This document shows positions 14,807 through 23,334 of a stretch of 50,623 nucleotides of DNA, in pieces; position 1 is the first letter of the stretch, and each line of letters opens with the position of its first letter. The translations under genes were made by a program, and so were the position numbers. Under the pieces are notes generated by a model that saw nothing but the letters and a program-made list of their open reading frames with translations, did not search any database and had not been told where the DNA came from. Source of the stretch: Streptomyces sp. SID4985 (lineage in GTDB: Bacteria > Actinomycetota > Actinomycetes > Streptomycetales > Streptomycetaceae); contig NZ_WWIR01000381.1 of the NCBI RefSeq assembly GCF_009863025.1, forward strand, positions 1 through 50,623, given 5' to 3'.

Positions 14807-16302
14807 CCGGCTGGATGACACCGCCCGAGCAGGGACTGCTCGACGCGGCGGACACGGCCCTTCAAAAGGCCCTGGCGGGCCGCCTCCTGGTCACGGCCGA
14901 ACGATTCGGCTCCTCGATGCGCACCCTGTACGCCGGGCCCGGACCGCTCCACGGCGCCCGGCCGGCGCTCGCGGTCGGCTGCTACCCCGGCTGGGACGTG
15001 GCCCGGCCGGGCACGGTGCTGGCCGCCGAGGACAACACCCTCGTACGGGGTCCGGTGCAGCGGCACACGTGGATGGGGGAGGTCGACGGCAAGGCCGCCT
15101 CTCTATTGTCCGGGCTGTCCGCGCCGCCGGTTGTCGCCGCCTGGTATGCCACCGGCCGTCTGCGCCGCTGGGCCGGCCCGCGCGGTGTCATCGCCGCGAT
15201 CGACGGTCGCCTGCGGGCGGTCATCGAGGACAAGGCCGCCTTCGACAGCCTTCTGGAGAACGCGGGGATACCGGAGCGGATGCGGATCCCGGCGGTGCGC
15301 GTCGACGGTGCGCTGCCCGCGCTGAGCGAGCTTCGGCGCTGGGTCGGCAGCGAGCGGCTGGTGGTGCAGGCCGGGGCGGACTCCGGCGGACGGGGCACGG
15401 TGTTCGTCGACACCGCCGCCGACCTTGTACAGGCGGCGGCGATGCCCGGCCCGTACAAGGTCGCCGCGTTCGTCGCGGGCTGGTCCTCCAATACCACCGT
15501 GCTGTCCGTCCCCGATGGCAACGGCTCGGTGGCCGTGTACGTGGACCGGCCCTCCCACAAGGCCATCGGCATCGCCCAGGCCGGGATCGGGCCCGGCAAG
15601 AGCGCTGGCAATGACTGGTCCCGCCCCTGGCCGGAGAAGGCCGCCGCCGACCTGGTCGACGCCGCCGTCCGCATCGGCCACCACCTGTGGACGGAGCACC
15701 GGATGGCCGGGCTGTTCGGGCTGGACGCCGTCCTCACCCCCGACGGGTGGGCGGTGTTCAACGAGATCAACTGCCGCAACCAGGGCACCACCGAGGTCTC
15801 AGGCGTCAACCAGCAGCTGCGCGGGCTGCCGCCGTTCCTCACCGCCCATCTCACGGTGCTGCTCGGCGGCCGGGTGGACTGGCTGGACGACCCGGAGGAC
15901 TTCAACGCGGGCTCGGTCAGTGCGGCAAGAACGGCCGGGGTGGGCCCGTTCTATCTCAAACTCCGCCACCGCGGCACCGCACCGGTCCGCGTGAGCGGGC
16001 TGCGCGGCCCCGGCGTCTACCGCCTCGACGGCGACCGGCTGGCGTGGGTGCGGCCGGGCGCCCACCCGGCGGGCGCGAACGCCGACCTCGGCGAGCTGCT
16101 GCTGGCGAGCCTGCCCGCCGAGCACGTGGTGTGCCTGCCCGGCGCCGAACTCGGCACCGCCGAAGCCGTCACCACTGGCCCCGGCTCTCCGTTCGCCGCC
16201 CCGCACCAGCTGTCCGCTCTCGGCGCGGCCGTCCTGGACGCGCTCGCCGCCCACCTCACCCCCGCCCTCGACCCGACGTCCCGCGAGGTGACACCGTCAT
16301 GA
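14803..16302 (+). CDS. ATP-grasp domain protein
   Basis: Predicted 499-aa ATP-grasp enzyme. Such enzymes activate a carboxylate as an acyl phosphate and join it to an amine or thiol. The central region has EDKAAFDSLLENAGIPE (nucleotide-domain helix, about 143-160), LVVQAGADSGGRGTVFV (Gly-rich loop, about 186-202), and the metal-binding strand VFNEINCRNQGTTEV with E321 and N323. N- and C-terminal flanks are unassigned. GTG start overlaps the kinase stop and its own stop overlaps the radical SAM start (ATGA), so the three proteins are made in step. No carrier or precursor peptide gene is seen nearby. Confidence 0.78.
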   Translation: MTGWMTPPEQGLLDAADTALQKALAGRLLVTAERFGSSMRTLYAGPGPLHGARPALAVGCYPGWDVARPGTVLAAEDNTLVRGPVQRHTWMGEVDGKAASLLSGLSAPPVVAAWYATGRLRRWAGPRGVIAAIDGRLRAVIEDKAAFDSLLENAGIPERMRIPAVRVDGALPALSELRRWVGSERLVVQAGADSGGRGTVFVDTAADLVQAAAMPGPYKVAAFVAGWSSNTTVLSVPDGNGSVAVYVDRPSHKAIGIAQAGIGPGKSAGNDWSRPWPEKAAADLVDAAVRIGHHLWTEHRMAGLFGLDAVLTPDGWAVFNEINCRNQGTTEVSGVNQQLRGLPPFLTAHLTVLLGGRVDWLDDPEDFNAGSVSAARTAGVGPFYLKLRHRGTAPVRVSGLRGPGVYRLDGDRLAWVRPGAHPAGANADLGELLLASLPAEHVVCLPGAELGTAEAVTTGPGSPFAAPHQLSALGAAVLDALAAHLTPALDPTSREVTPS

Positions 16303-17966
16303 CCACCGCCACCGTGATGCCCGGGCTGCTGGAGCAGCTGCGTGCGTTGCCCGACGACGCGTTCACCCGCGTCCAGTACATCGCGCCGCAGGTCGGCTGC
16401 TTCAACGGCTGCGCAATGTGCTCCCAGTTCGCCGGCCGCGACACCTGGGGCCTCACCAAGGACGGGCTGACCGGCCTGTTCACCGCGCTTGCGCAGGCCG
16501 CCGCCGAGCGGAACCTCGTGATCGCCTCCGGCCGGATCCACCGCCCCCGGGTCGTCTTCCCCTACCTGGACAACGACATCGGCTCCTACCGCCACCTCGA
16601 CCACTATGCGCATCTGGCCCGCGACGTGCTCGGGGTGAAGCTGCGGATCTCCACGGTCGGCTACTCCGCCCACTCCAAAGACCTGGCCGTCATGCACCGC
16701 CGCTTGGTGGAGAGGCACTCCGGCTCTTTCGACGGGGTCCGCTTCTCGATCACTCCCTACACTCTCGGCTTCACCGGCCGCTCCGGCACCGACCGACAGG
16801 CGTACATCGACGACCTCGCCGCCGCCCTGCGGACCTACCGGCCGCTGCTCGACGCGCTCGGGCACGGCGCCGCCACCGCCGCCTGCGAGCTCCGCTTCGC
16901 CCCGCTCGTCGGCATCCACCCGCTCACCGACATCCATGTCAGCGGCCACCACGTCCTGGTCTGCGGCCCGCACCTGCTCATCTCCTGCGAGAGGACCACC
17001 GGCGAGCTGCCCGAGACCGTGATCGAGCGGCTCGACGAGCGCACCCAGCCCGTTTACTCCCGCCCCGGTGCTGAGTACCTGCACGTCACCTCCGACCAGG
17101 CCGAGCCCACGCCGGAGACGGTGCGGGCCGCGCTCACCGGCAGCCTGACGGTGCCGCACCAGGTCCGCCGGGTTCGGCTGCACTGCTTCACCAACGCCGA
17201 CGGCCCGTACTGGGCGGCCGATCCCGACTTCCACGCCGACGGCTCCTTCACCGCCCTGCACCTCTACCCGGCCACCGGCGTGCGGAAGACGTCCGGGTAC
17301 ACCGACGCCTCCAGGCACCTGCTCAACACCCTCCTCGCCCACAAGCAAGCCCGCGGCCTCGCGCGTCGGGAGGAGTTCACCGCCGCGACCGGCGTGGATG
17401 TCGACGCCGTCCTCGCCGCGCTCAGCGCCCGCGCCGACGAACTGGAGCCGGTCGACACGGCTGCGGCGGCGCACCTGCGTGAGCAGATCCACCCCCAGGT
17501 CGCCGCGTACGCGGCCGCGCTGGAACGGGCCGACTACCCGCCGAGCCTGTTCTTCTCCCGCGCCTTCACCATCGACACCGGCCAGATCGTCAACCAGGGC
17601 CGCGCCGAGAACCTGTTCCGCGGCCTTACCGCCACCAACGGAGAGCCGATGACCCCGCGCGAGGAACGCGGCTTCGGCCAGGCCAGCCTGTCCACCGTCC
17701 GCGGCCCGATCTGGCGGATCACCCCGCTGCCCCTCACCGCCGCCGGCCGCTTGCCGATCGCGGTCACCGGGAAGAAGAACCAGGCCACCATCGCGCCGAG
17801 CCTGCTCGTCGAGGAACTCGACCCCTGCCACCTCTCCCCGGTCATGCGCACCACCGGCTGCCGCCTGCGCCGCCACGTCCTGCGTCTGCCTGACGGCTGG
17901 ATCGAGCACACCAGCATGAAGGAGGGCCGCGCCGCGTTCGCGCTGCCCGGCCTGCCCGCCGCTTGA
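16299..17966 (+). CDS. Radical SAM-like protein
   Basis: Predicted 555-aa protein carrying the canonical cluster-binding motif CFNGCAMC (C34, C38, C41; C-x3-C-x2-C), which ligates a 4Fe-4S cluster that reductively cleaves SAM. The following 200 residues fit a TIM-barrel (VIASGRIHRPRVVFPYLDND, LRISTVGYSAH, VRFSITPYTLGF). Other cysteines occur later (about 190, 229, 236), possibly auxiliary cluster ligands, but the spacing is not that of SPASM. The C-terminal half is unassigned. ATG at 16299 overlaps the upstream stop. I do not recognise a described subfamily. Confidence 0.75.
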   Translation: MTTATVMPGLLEQLRALPDDAFTRVQYIAPQVGCFNGCAMCSQFAGRDTWGLTKDGLTGLFTALAQAAAERNLVIASGRIHRPRVVFPYLDNDIGSYRHLDHYAHLARDVLGVKLRISTVGYSAHSKDLAVMHRRLVERHSGSFDGVRFSITPYTLGFTGRSGTDRQAYIDDLAAALRTYRPLLDALGHGAATAACELRFAPLVGIHPLTDIHVSGHHVLVCGPHLLISCERTTGELPETVIERLDERTQPVYSRPGAEYLHVTSDQAEPTPETVRAALTGSLTVPHQVRRVRLHCFTNADGPYWAADPDFHADGSFTALHLYPATGVRKTSGYTDASRHLLNTLLAHKQARGLARREEFTAATGVDVDAVLAALSARADELEPVDTAAAAHLREQIHPQVAAYAAALERADYPPSLFFSRAFTIDTGQIVNQGRAENLFRGLTATNGEPMTPREERGFGQASLSTVRGPIWRITPLPLTAAGRLPIAVTGKKNQATIAPSLLVEELDPCHLSPVMRTTGCRLRRHVLRLPDGWIEHTSMKEGRAAFALPGLPAA

Positions 17967-18044
17967 ACGACCGGCTCCGGGCGGGCGGGTGAAAGAGGGG
18001 CAAAGCCCGCCCGGACCCCAGGGGCGGCCGCGATACTGGCCGCC

Positions 18045-18587
18045 ATGACAAGCACCCCCGACACCCCGTCGGCCCCGTTCTCCAGGATCAAGATCCGGAC
18101 CGGGGCCCTGGTGTTCTGCGGCGACGACGTCGCCCTCATCCGCCGCGACCGCGCCGAGTCCACCCACTACACCCCGCCCGGCGGCAACGTCGAACATGGG
18201 GAGGACCTCGACGCCGCCCTCGCCCGCGAACTCGCCGAGGAACTCGACCTGGACATCACACAGGCCGAAGGCGGGGATCTGCTGTGGGTCGTCGACCAGC
18301 GCGTCACCCGCCCCGGCCCCACCCCACCCCCGCGCAAGCTCCACCTGATCCACCGCTTCCACATCAGCCCCGACGTCCGCGCGACGCTCGCCGAGCAGGA
18401 GTTGGACGAGCTGCCCGACGGAAGCCACGAAGTCGGCGTGATCGAGTGGATCGACTACCGCAAGACCGCAGAGCTTCCGATCTTCCCGCCCATCGGCCCC
18501 GCCCTCGCGGCCCTCGCCGACCCCCGGGCGGCCGTCGCCAACGCGGCTCTGGACGCCGTCACCGACGAGAACTACACCTGGGTCTGA
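18045..18587 (+). CDS. Nudix hydrolase
   Basis: Predicted 180-aa Nudix enzyme, hydrolysing a nucleoside diphosphate linked to another group. The Nudix box starts at G47: GNVEHGEDLDAALARELAEEL has G47, E53, R61, E62, E65 and E66 in register, with Asp rather than Gly near the box end. The start ATG lies 78 bases after the radical SAM gene on the same strand and is probably a fourth member of that operon or a separately promoted neighbour. Substrate is unknown. Confidence 0.85.
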   Translation: MTSTPDTPSAPFSRIKIRTGALVFCGDDVALIRRDRAESTHYTPPGGNVEHGEDLDAALARELAEELDLDITQAEGGDLLWVVDQRVTRPGPTPPPRKLHLIHRFHISPDVRATLAEQELDELPDGSHEVGVIEWIDYRKTAELPIFPPIGPALAALADPRAAVANAALDAVTDENYTWV

Positions 18588-18731
18588 CCCTGAAGCGGGT
18601 GACCGACGAACAGGTCACAGAACGCGGCCCGCCATCTGGTCGGCCGGAAGGCCCGCTCGACCGAGCAATGCGGATGCTGGAGCGGGAAGTCACTGGGAGT
18701 CATCTGCACGGGTACCGGGCCGGTCCGCGCC

Positions 18732-19022
18732 ATGGCCACCATCGTCGAAAAACCCGATCCTCTCCACGCCCGGCAACTGGCCGACGACCACGGCCCGGAC
18801 AATCTCCGCCTGCTCCTGGGCCGCGTCCGCCTGACGCCGGGACTGCTGCACCACATGTCGGCGGCCGCGCGCCGGACCGCCACGGAACCGAGGCTGTCCC
18901 TCGCCCTGGCCGCCTACGCCCGGCATCACCGCGTCGATGTCGTCACCAGCCACATGCCCATGGTCGACCTCGGCGCCCCTGAGCCCGCGCGGCCACACGT
19001 CACGCCCTACGGGCCTCGTTAG
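18732..19022 (+). CDS. Hypothetical protein
   Basis: Predicted 96-aa protein of unknown function. Strong GC in third codon positions supports coding on this strand, while the overlapping minus frame (18690-19130) lacks that bias. It contains DNLRLLLGRVRLTPGLLHHMSA, suggesting helices. No strong ribosome-binding site precedes the ATG, so it could be the remnant of a longer gene. It follows the Nudix gene at 144 bases. Confidence 0.45.
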   Translation: MATIVEKPDPLHARQLADDHGPDNLRLLLGRVRLTPGLLHHMSAAARRTATEPRLSLALAAYARHHRVDVVTSHMPMVDLGAPEPARPHVTPYGPR

Positions 19023-19133
19023 GTCCAGCGGGGGCGACCACCCGCCATGCGTCCGGCCGATGCTGCCGCCGCCGGGCTTTCCAGCTGGGTAGCTGCTGCC
19101 GGACTCAGCCGCTGACAAGTCGTCCCCCACAGC

Positions 19134-19586
19134 TCAGCGAGACGCGAACCTCCGTACATACCGCCGCTGCCAAGGCGTCTCCACCGCGTGCCGGTCGTAG
19201 TGCCGCCGGACGAACGCCACAGCCTCCCCCGCCGGTACGCCGTCCAGCACCGCCACGCAGGCCAGCGCCGTACCCGTGCGACCCCGGCCGCCCCCGCAGG
19301 CGAACTCCACGCGGTCACCGGCGGCCCGCTCCCACGCGTCGGTGAGGACCGCTCGGGCGGCGATGTGGTCGGCCGGGAGGCGGAAGTCTGGCCAGCGCAG
19401 CCACTGGAACTCCCAGGAGACCGGGGGCGGTTGCTTGCCGAGGAGGTAGACGCCGTAGGTGGGCGGGGGTGCGGCGGGGTCGAGGGGGCGGCGCAGGCCC
19501 CGGCCGCGTACCAGGCGTCCGGAGGGGAGCCGGAGCACGCCGGGCGCGTCCTCGGTCCAGGGAGGCGTCGACGGGTCGTCACTCAT
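19134..19586 (-). CDS. Cysteine-based protein-tyrosine/dual-specificity phosphatase
   Basis: Predicted 150-aa phosphatase. The active-site loop reads CGGGRGRTGTA with C97 and R103 (C-x5-R), the signature of the cysteine-phosphatase fold. The residue before Cys is Ala rather than the usual His. An Asp upstream (WPDFRLPADH, about residues 65-74) could be the general acid. The protein is short and all single-domain. It is divergent from the PadR gene across about 90 bases. Substrate is unknown. Confidence 0.82.
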   Translation of the reverse strand: MSDDPSTPPWTEDAPGVLRLPSGRLVRGRGLRRPLDPAAPPPTYGVYLLGKQPPPVSWEFQWLRWPDFRLPADHIAARAVLTDAWERAAGDRVEFACGGGRGRTGTALACVAVLDGVPAGEAVAFVRRHYDRHAVETPWQRRYVRRFASR

Positions 19587-19675
19587 GCCCGTGATTATTT
19601 CGGCGGAAGTGCCGAGCGGGCGGCGCCGACACCGCCCCCTTCCCTGGACTTGCCTAGCCGGGTATCTTGCATCGC

Positions 19676-20050
19676 ATGGAACCAGGTGATTCGACCAAGC
19701 AGGCCCGGGCGGCCGCCCAACTGCGCAAGGGGGTGCTGGAGTACTGCGTGCTGGCGCTGATGCGGGACCGTCCCCGCTACGGCGTGGAACTCCTGCAGTC
19801 CCTGGAGGACTCCGGCGCGCTGGCGACCAGTCAGGGCACGGTCTACCCGCTGCTCTCCCGGCTCCGCCGCGACGACCTGGTCACCACCACCTGGCAGGAG
19901 TCCCCCTCGGGACCGCCCCGCCGCTACTACGCGCTCACCGACAGCGGCCGGGCCGCGCTGGACGAGTTCACCCGCGTCTGGCCCGGCTTCCGCGACGCCG
20001 TCGACACCTTCCTGGCCACGCCGCCCTCTTCCACCGGAGACCTCGCATGA
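19676..20050 (+). CDS. PadR-family transcriptional regulator
   Basis: Predicted 124-aa winged-helix regulator. It has the family hallmarks: LRKGVLEYCVLALMRDRPRYG at the N-terminus, GTVYPLLSRLRRDDLV in the recognition region, and YYALTDSGRAAL in the wing. ATG at 19676 is preferred over TTG at 19667. The stop overlaps the next start (ATGA), so it is made with a HAAS-domain membrane protein, a common PadR partner. Regulated genes are likely its own operon. Confidence 0.9.
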   Translation: MEPGDSTKQARAAAQLRKGVLEYCVLALMRDRPRYGVELLQSLEDSGALATSQGTVYPLLSRLRRDDLVTTTWQESPSGPPRRYYALTDSGRAALDEFTRVWPGFRDAVDTFLATPPSSTGDLA

Positions 20051-20643
20051 AGACTTCTGCCGACGCCGTCCGCGACTACCTCTCCGCCGTCGAGCGCGAG
20101 ACGTCCGCGCTCCCCGCCGAGCGCCGTCAGGAACTCCTCGCCGACCTGGCCGAGCACATAGAGGTGACGCGCGCCGAGCGACCCGGCACCGCGCTCGGCG
20201 AGATCCTGGCGGGACTGGGCGACCCCCGCACGATCGCGGCGACCGCGCTGGCCGAGGCAGGGGTCGGGCCAACGGTCTTTTTGGGCAACGGTGTTGAGGA
20301 CGCACCCGTCCGGCGCGGCAAGGTGCACCCCCTGGTCCCGCTCCTGATGCTGACCCTCTCGCTGCCCTTCATGATGGTCTTCCCCGACCTTCCCGGGCCC
20401 GCCTTCGGTGTCCTCTTCCGCATCGTCGGCGCGGTGCTCCTGTGCACTTCGGGCCACTGGACCACCGTCCAGAAGACCACCGGCGTCCTCCTCACCACCA
20501 TCCTCCCCAGCGCCGTCTTCGCCACCGCCAACCTCTCCGGCACCGGCCCGGCCACCGGCACCCCGGCCCTCCTGGCCAACCTGGCGGTGTTCGTGCTGCT
20601 GGCCGGTACGACGGCGTGGCTGTGGCGGGCACGGCGCGTCTGA
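20047..20643 (+). CDS. HAAS-domain membrane protein
   Basis: Predicted 198-aa protein. The N-terminal HAAS-type domain (VRDYLSAVERETSALPAERRQELLADLAEHI, shown by its YL...LP.R..LL.DL..HI pattern) occupies about residues 8-80, followed by four hydrophobic helices (about 98-190). This pairing with a PadR regulator is widespread in Gram-positive bacteria, and the domain is thought to anchor or sense at the membrane. Translation is coupled to the PadR gene by an ATGA overlap. Confidence 0.85.
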   Translation: MKTSADAVRDYLSAVERETSALPAERRQELLADLAEHIEVTRAERPGTALGEILAGLGDPRTIAATALAEAGVGPTVFLGNGVEDAPVRRGKVHPLVPLLMLTLSLPFMMVFPDLPGPAFGVLFRIVGAVLLCTSGHWTTVQKTTGVLLTTILPSAVFATANLSGTGPATGTPALLANLAVFVLLAGTTAWLWRARRV

Positions 20644-20704
20644 GCCTGTCGTCCGGGGCGCAAATCCGCTTTACGGCGCGCCCCCTCCCCGCCAAGCTGG
20701 TGCC

Positions 20705-21010
20705 ATGCCTCGCAAACTCATGTTCGTGCAGCTCAAGACGGGTTACGACACGGACCGGGGACCGTCCTGGATCGGCTGGGTGGACTTCTCGAAGACCTGG
20801 AAGACGGCCTACTTCCAAGGGCGGACCCTGCGGCGCGGTACCGGTCTCGGCCTGTCCGACGCGAACTTCTACGACGTAGACACGGACGACACCTTCTGGC
20901 TCTCCGGCCCGAAGCGCGACCGCACCGACACGCGGTACGGACCGGACGTGCCGACCGTGGAGCCCGACGCCGCGGATGCCTACCGGGCGTTCCTCCGGGG
21001 GGACCAGTGA
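20705..21010 (+). CDS. Hypothetical protein
   Basis: Predicted 101-aa protein that I do not recognise by function. It is Trp- and Asp-rich (PSWIGWVDFSKTWKTAYF, then FYDVDTDDTFWLSG) and has no membrane segment. Strong third-position GC supports coding. It lies 61 bases after the HAAS-domain gene and its stop overlaps the next start (GTGA). Confidence 0.7.
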   Translation: MPRKLMFVQLKTGYDTDRGPSWIGWVDFSKTWKTAYFQGRTLRRGTGLGLSDANFYDVDTDDTFWLSGPKRDRTDTRYGPDVPTVEPDAADAYRAFLRGDQ

Positions 21011-21384
21011 ACGGCACCGAGCCCCTGCCTCCCGAGACCGCGCTCATCTTCGACCGCGACGACTGGCTGTCCGTCTACGCGTCCTTCGCGCACGCCACGA
21101 ACGACCTGGAGGCGATCGACGTCGCGGACGGCGAGTACACGGCCTACGCCCCCGACGGCCGTGTCCTGGCCCTCACCGCGCCCGACGGCTGGGAGGGCCC
21201 GGTCGTCCTGGCCCGGACCGAGGAGTTCGACGCCGCCGGGCTGGAGCGGAGAGTGACCCGCTCCTGGCAGCGCCACCAGCCGGGCCATCCCCCGCTCGGC
21301 CCGTCGGAGACGGCACGCCGGGCGCTGGACGAGGAGAACCGCCCCCGCGAAGGGTGGATCGCCCGGCTGCTGAAGCGGAGTTGA
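21007..21384 (+). CDS. Hypothetical protein
   Basis: Predicted 125-aa soluble protein of unknown function. Motif-like pieces are IFDRDDWLSVYASFAHATND, a beta-rich middle (YTAYAPDGRVLAL) and a helical end (REGWIARLLKRS). GTG at 21007 overlaps the upstream stop, implying co-translation with the 101-aa protein. It is convergent with the monooxygenase gene. Confidence 0.7.
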   Translation: MNGTEPLPPETALIFDRDDWLSVYASFAHATNDLEAIDVADGEYTAYAPDGRVLALTAPDGWEGPVVLARTEEFDAAGLERRVTRSWQRHQPGHPPLGPSETARRALDEENRPREGWIARLLKRS

Positions 21385-21426
21385 CCTCGACACGGGCCGG
21401 CCGGGGCGGGACGCCGGGTCAGCCCG

Positions 21427-22593
21427 TCAGTCCTTGACCGGCTCGTCCCACTCGATGTGGTGGCGGTGCACCGGGGCGAACATCCGCTCCGGGGTCGGGA
21501 AGGCCGGCTTGCCGCCCGCGTGGCCCGCCTTGGCCTTGTTCTTGGCGGCGGCGTCGTCGCCGATCATCTCGACGCGGGGGCGGCGCAGCGCCTCGTACGC
21601 GGCGAACGCGGCCTCGGGCGTGGGCAGGTCACGCAGGCAGCGGGCCAGCTCCACGGCGCTCTCGGCGGCCAGCGAGGCGCCCTGGCCCGAGCTGGAGGAC
21701 GGGGCGTGGGCCGCGTCGCCGACCAGGACCATGCGGCCGCGGTGCCAGTGCGGCACGGACGGCATCCGTTCCATCGGGCCGACCGCGATCAGGTCGTCGG
21801 GTGCGGTGTGGGCGAGCAGGGACCGGCCCGGGGTGTGACCGGCGTACAACTCGCGCAGCGTGTCCAGCCATTGGGCGGCGGGAACGCGGGCCACCTCCGC
21901 CGAGGTGCGCGGCTCGGCGCTCGGGAGACCGGCGAACCAGGCGATGCGGCCGTCGGGCAGGGCCCAGTGGCCGATGAAGGTGCGGCCGAAGGCGAAGTAC
22001 ATGCTGCCCGGCTCCGCCTCGACCCCGCTGCCGGTCGCGTAGCCGCCGAAGCTGAGCACGCCGCCGTACTCGGGGCCCGGAGCGTGCGGGTCGATCAGTG
22101 TGCGGACGGTGGAGCGGATGCCGTCGGCGCCGATGAGGATGTCGGCGGTGGCGGTGCCGCCGTCCGCGAACGTCGCGGTGACCGCGTCCGGAGTCTGATG
22201 TGCCGTCACAAAGCGTTTGCCGTAGATGAATTGAATGCCTGCCGCGCTCGCGTGGTCGGAGAGTGCGCGGAACAGATCAGCACGCGCCATGGCCCGGGTG
22301 GCGGGCAGACCGGGGAAGCCGTGGAACTCGGCGAGGCGGTTTCCGCCGCCGTCCGCCATCACCACCCCCGGCACCGGCTGCCCGACGGCCTCGACCGCCG
22401 CGTCGGCGCCGACGGCGCGCAGGGCGTCGATCCCGTTGGGCGCGAGGCTCAGCATGGCGCCGACGCCGTCGGCCGCGGCGGCCGGGTGCGACTCGAAGAC
22501 GGTCGCCTCGATCCCCGCCCCGCGCAGCGCGAGCGCGGTGACGGGACCGGCGATCCCGCCGCCGATCACCAACGCGGTCCTGACCTTGTCCAT
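21427..22593 (-). CDS. FAD-dependent monooxygenase (PHBH/UbiH type)
   Basis: Predicted 388-aa flavoprotein hydroxylase. The N-terminal dinucleotide fold shows VIGGGIAGPVTALAL and a Glu at the end of strand 2 (VFES); a second FAD-contacting motif, VLVGDAAHAPSSSSGQGA, lies at about residues 282-299; ADILIGADGIRSTVR is the DG motif. This class hydroxylates aromatic or conjugated substrates using NAD(P)H and oxygen. ATG at 22593 has GGGAGGGG just upstream; extension to 22650 would consume the operator. It is divergent from a PadR regulator that probably represses it. Confidence 0.88.
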   Translation of the reverse strand: MDKVRTALVIGGGIAGPVTALALRGAGIEATVFESHPAAAADGVGAMLSLAPNGIDALRAVGADAAVEAVGQPVPGVVMADGGGNRLAEFHGFPGLPATRAMARADLFRALSDHASAAGIQFIYGKRFVTAHQTPDAVTATFADGGTATADILIGADGIRSTVRTLIDPHAPGPEYGGVLSFGGYATGSGVEAEPGSMYFAFGRTFIGHWALPDGRIAWFAGLPSAEPRTSAEVARVPAAQWLDTLRELYAGHTPGRSLLAHTAPDDLIAVGPMERMPSVPHWHRGRMVLVGDAAHAPSSSSGQGASLAAESAVELARCLRDLPTPEAAFAAYEALRRPRVEMIGDDAAAKNKAKAGHAGGKPAFPTPERMFAPVHRHHIEWDEPVKD

Positions 22594-22636
22594 GACCCCT
22601 CCCGTGGTTCGACGTGAAGAATGCGCGATGGCTTCA

Positions 22637-22670
22637 TAGTTGCAGTGCAACTAGTCTCTGGTCAACTAGT
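22637..22670. promoter_or_regulatory. Palindromic operator between monooxygenase and PadR genes
   Basis: TAGTTGCA and TGCAACTA flank a single G at 22637-22653, a perfect 8-bp inverted repeat. The right arm extends to CAACTAGT (22648-22655), which recurs at 22663-22670. The site lies between the divergent monooxygenase and PadR genes and overlaps the expected promoters, so it is the likely PadR operator. Confidence 0.75.
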
Positions 22671-22693
22671 TTTCCCGTGGCTACCATGACGCC

Positions 22694-23308
22694 ATGAGCA
22701 GCCCCGTACGCAGTTCGCCCCTCGCCCTGACCGTGCTGGCCCTGCTGCACCACAAGCCGCTGCACCCGTACGGCATCCAGCGGCTGATCAAGCAGTGGGG
22801 CAAGGACCAGGTCGTCAACGTGGGCCAGCGCGCCGGGCTCTACCGCACGATCGAGCGGCTGCGGGAGGCCGGTCTGATCGCCGTCCGGCAGACCGAACGC
22901 GATCAGCAGTACCCCGAGCGGACGGTGTACGAGATCACCGATGCCGGACGGGCGGTCACCCGTCAGTGGCTGGAGCGGATGCTCACCGTGCCGCGGCAGG
23001 AGTACCCCGAGTTCCCGGCCGCGCTCTCCTACGTCCTCATGCTCACGCCGCCCGAGGCACGGGACGTCCTGCGGCAGCGCCTCGACCACGTCGAGAGGAA
23101 CAGGGCCGCCCTCGAAGCAGCCCTGGCCGCCGAGGCCGGGCGCGGTCTCCCCCGGGTCTCCACCCTCGAACTCGACTACCTGCGCACGATCGCCGCGGCC
23201 GAGGAACAGTGGCTGCGCTCCGTCGTCCGCGACCTGGCCGACGGCCGCCTCACCTGGTCCGACCAGACCCCAGCGGCGTTCGACGAACCGGAACACGGGC
23301 AGCCGTGA
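22694..23308 (+). CDS. PadR-family transcriptional regulator
   Basis: Predicted 204-aa regulator with an N-terminal winged helix (SPLALTVLALLHHKPLHPYG, then RAGLYRTIERLREAGLI) and a C-terminal helical dimerisation arm (LRQRLDHVERNRAAL). This is the longer PadR subfamily typical of small-molecule-responsive repressors. It is divergent from the monooxygenase gene and probably autoregulated via the palindrome between them. Confidence 0.9.
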   Translation: MSSPVRSSPLALTVLALLHHKPLHPYGIQRLIKQWGKDQVVNVGQRAGLYRTIERLREAGLIAVRQTERDQQYPERTVYEITDAGRAVTRQWLERMLTVPRQEYPEFPAALSYVLMLTPPEARDVLRQRLDHVERNRAALEAALAAEAGRGLPRVSTLELDYLRTIAAAEEQWLRSVVRDLADGRLTWSDQTPAAFDEPEHGQP

Positions 23309-23315
23309 GCGGTCC

Positions 23316-23334
23316 GGCCGGGTGCGGCCCGGCC
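23316..23334 (+). terminator. Hairpin after PadR gene
   Basis: Arms GGCCGGG (23316-23322) and CCCGGCC (23328-23334) enclose five bases just after the PadR stop. It may serve both convergent genes. No T-tract follows. Confidence 0.45.

Noticed and set aside
14803..17966. Radical SAM operon as a RiPP cluster
   Set aside because: No small precursor gene, RRE-domain protein or peptidase seen; I found no candidate core peptide in the gaps.
16017..18428. 803-codon minus-strand frame opposite the radical SAM gene
   Set aside because: The plus-strand frame carries the CxxxCxxC motif and Nudix box; the minus frame is low-complexity Gly/Val/Asp.
18690..19130. 146-codon minus frame opposite the 96-aa hypothetical gene
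   Set aside because: The plus frame shows stronger third-position GC; the minus frame is Gly-rich shadow.
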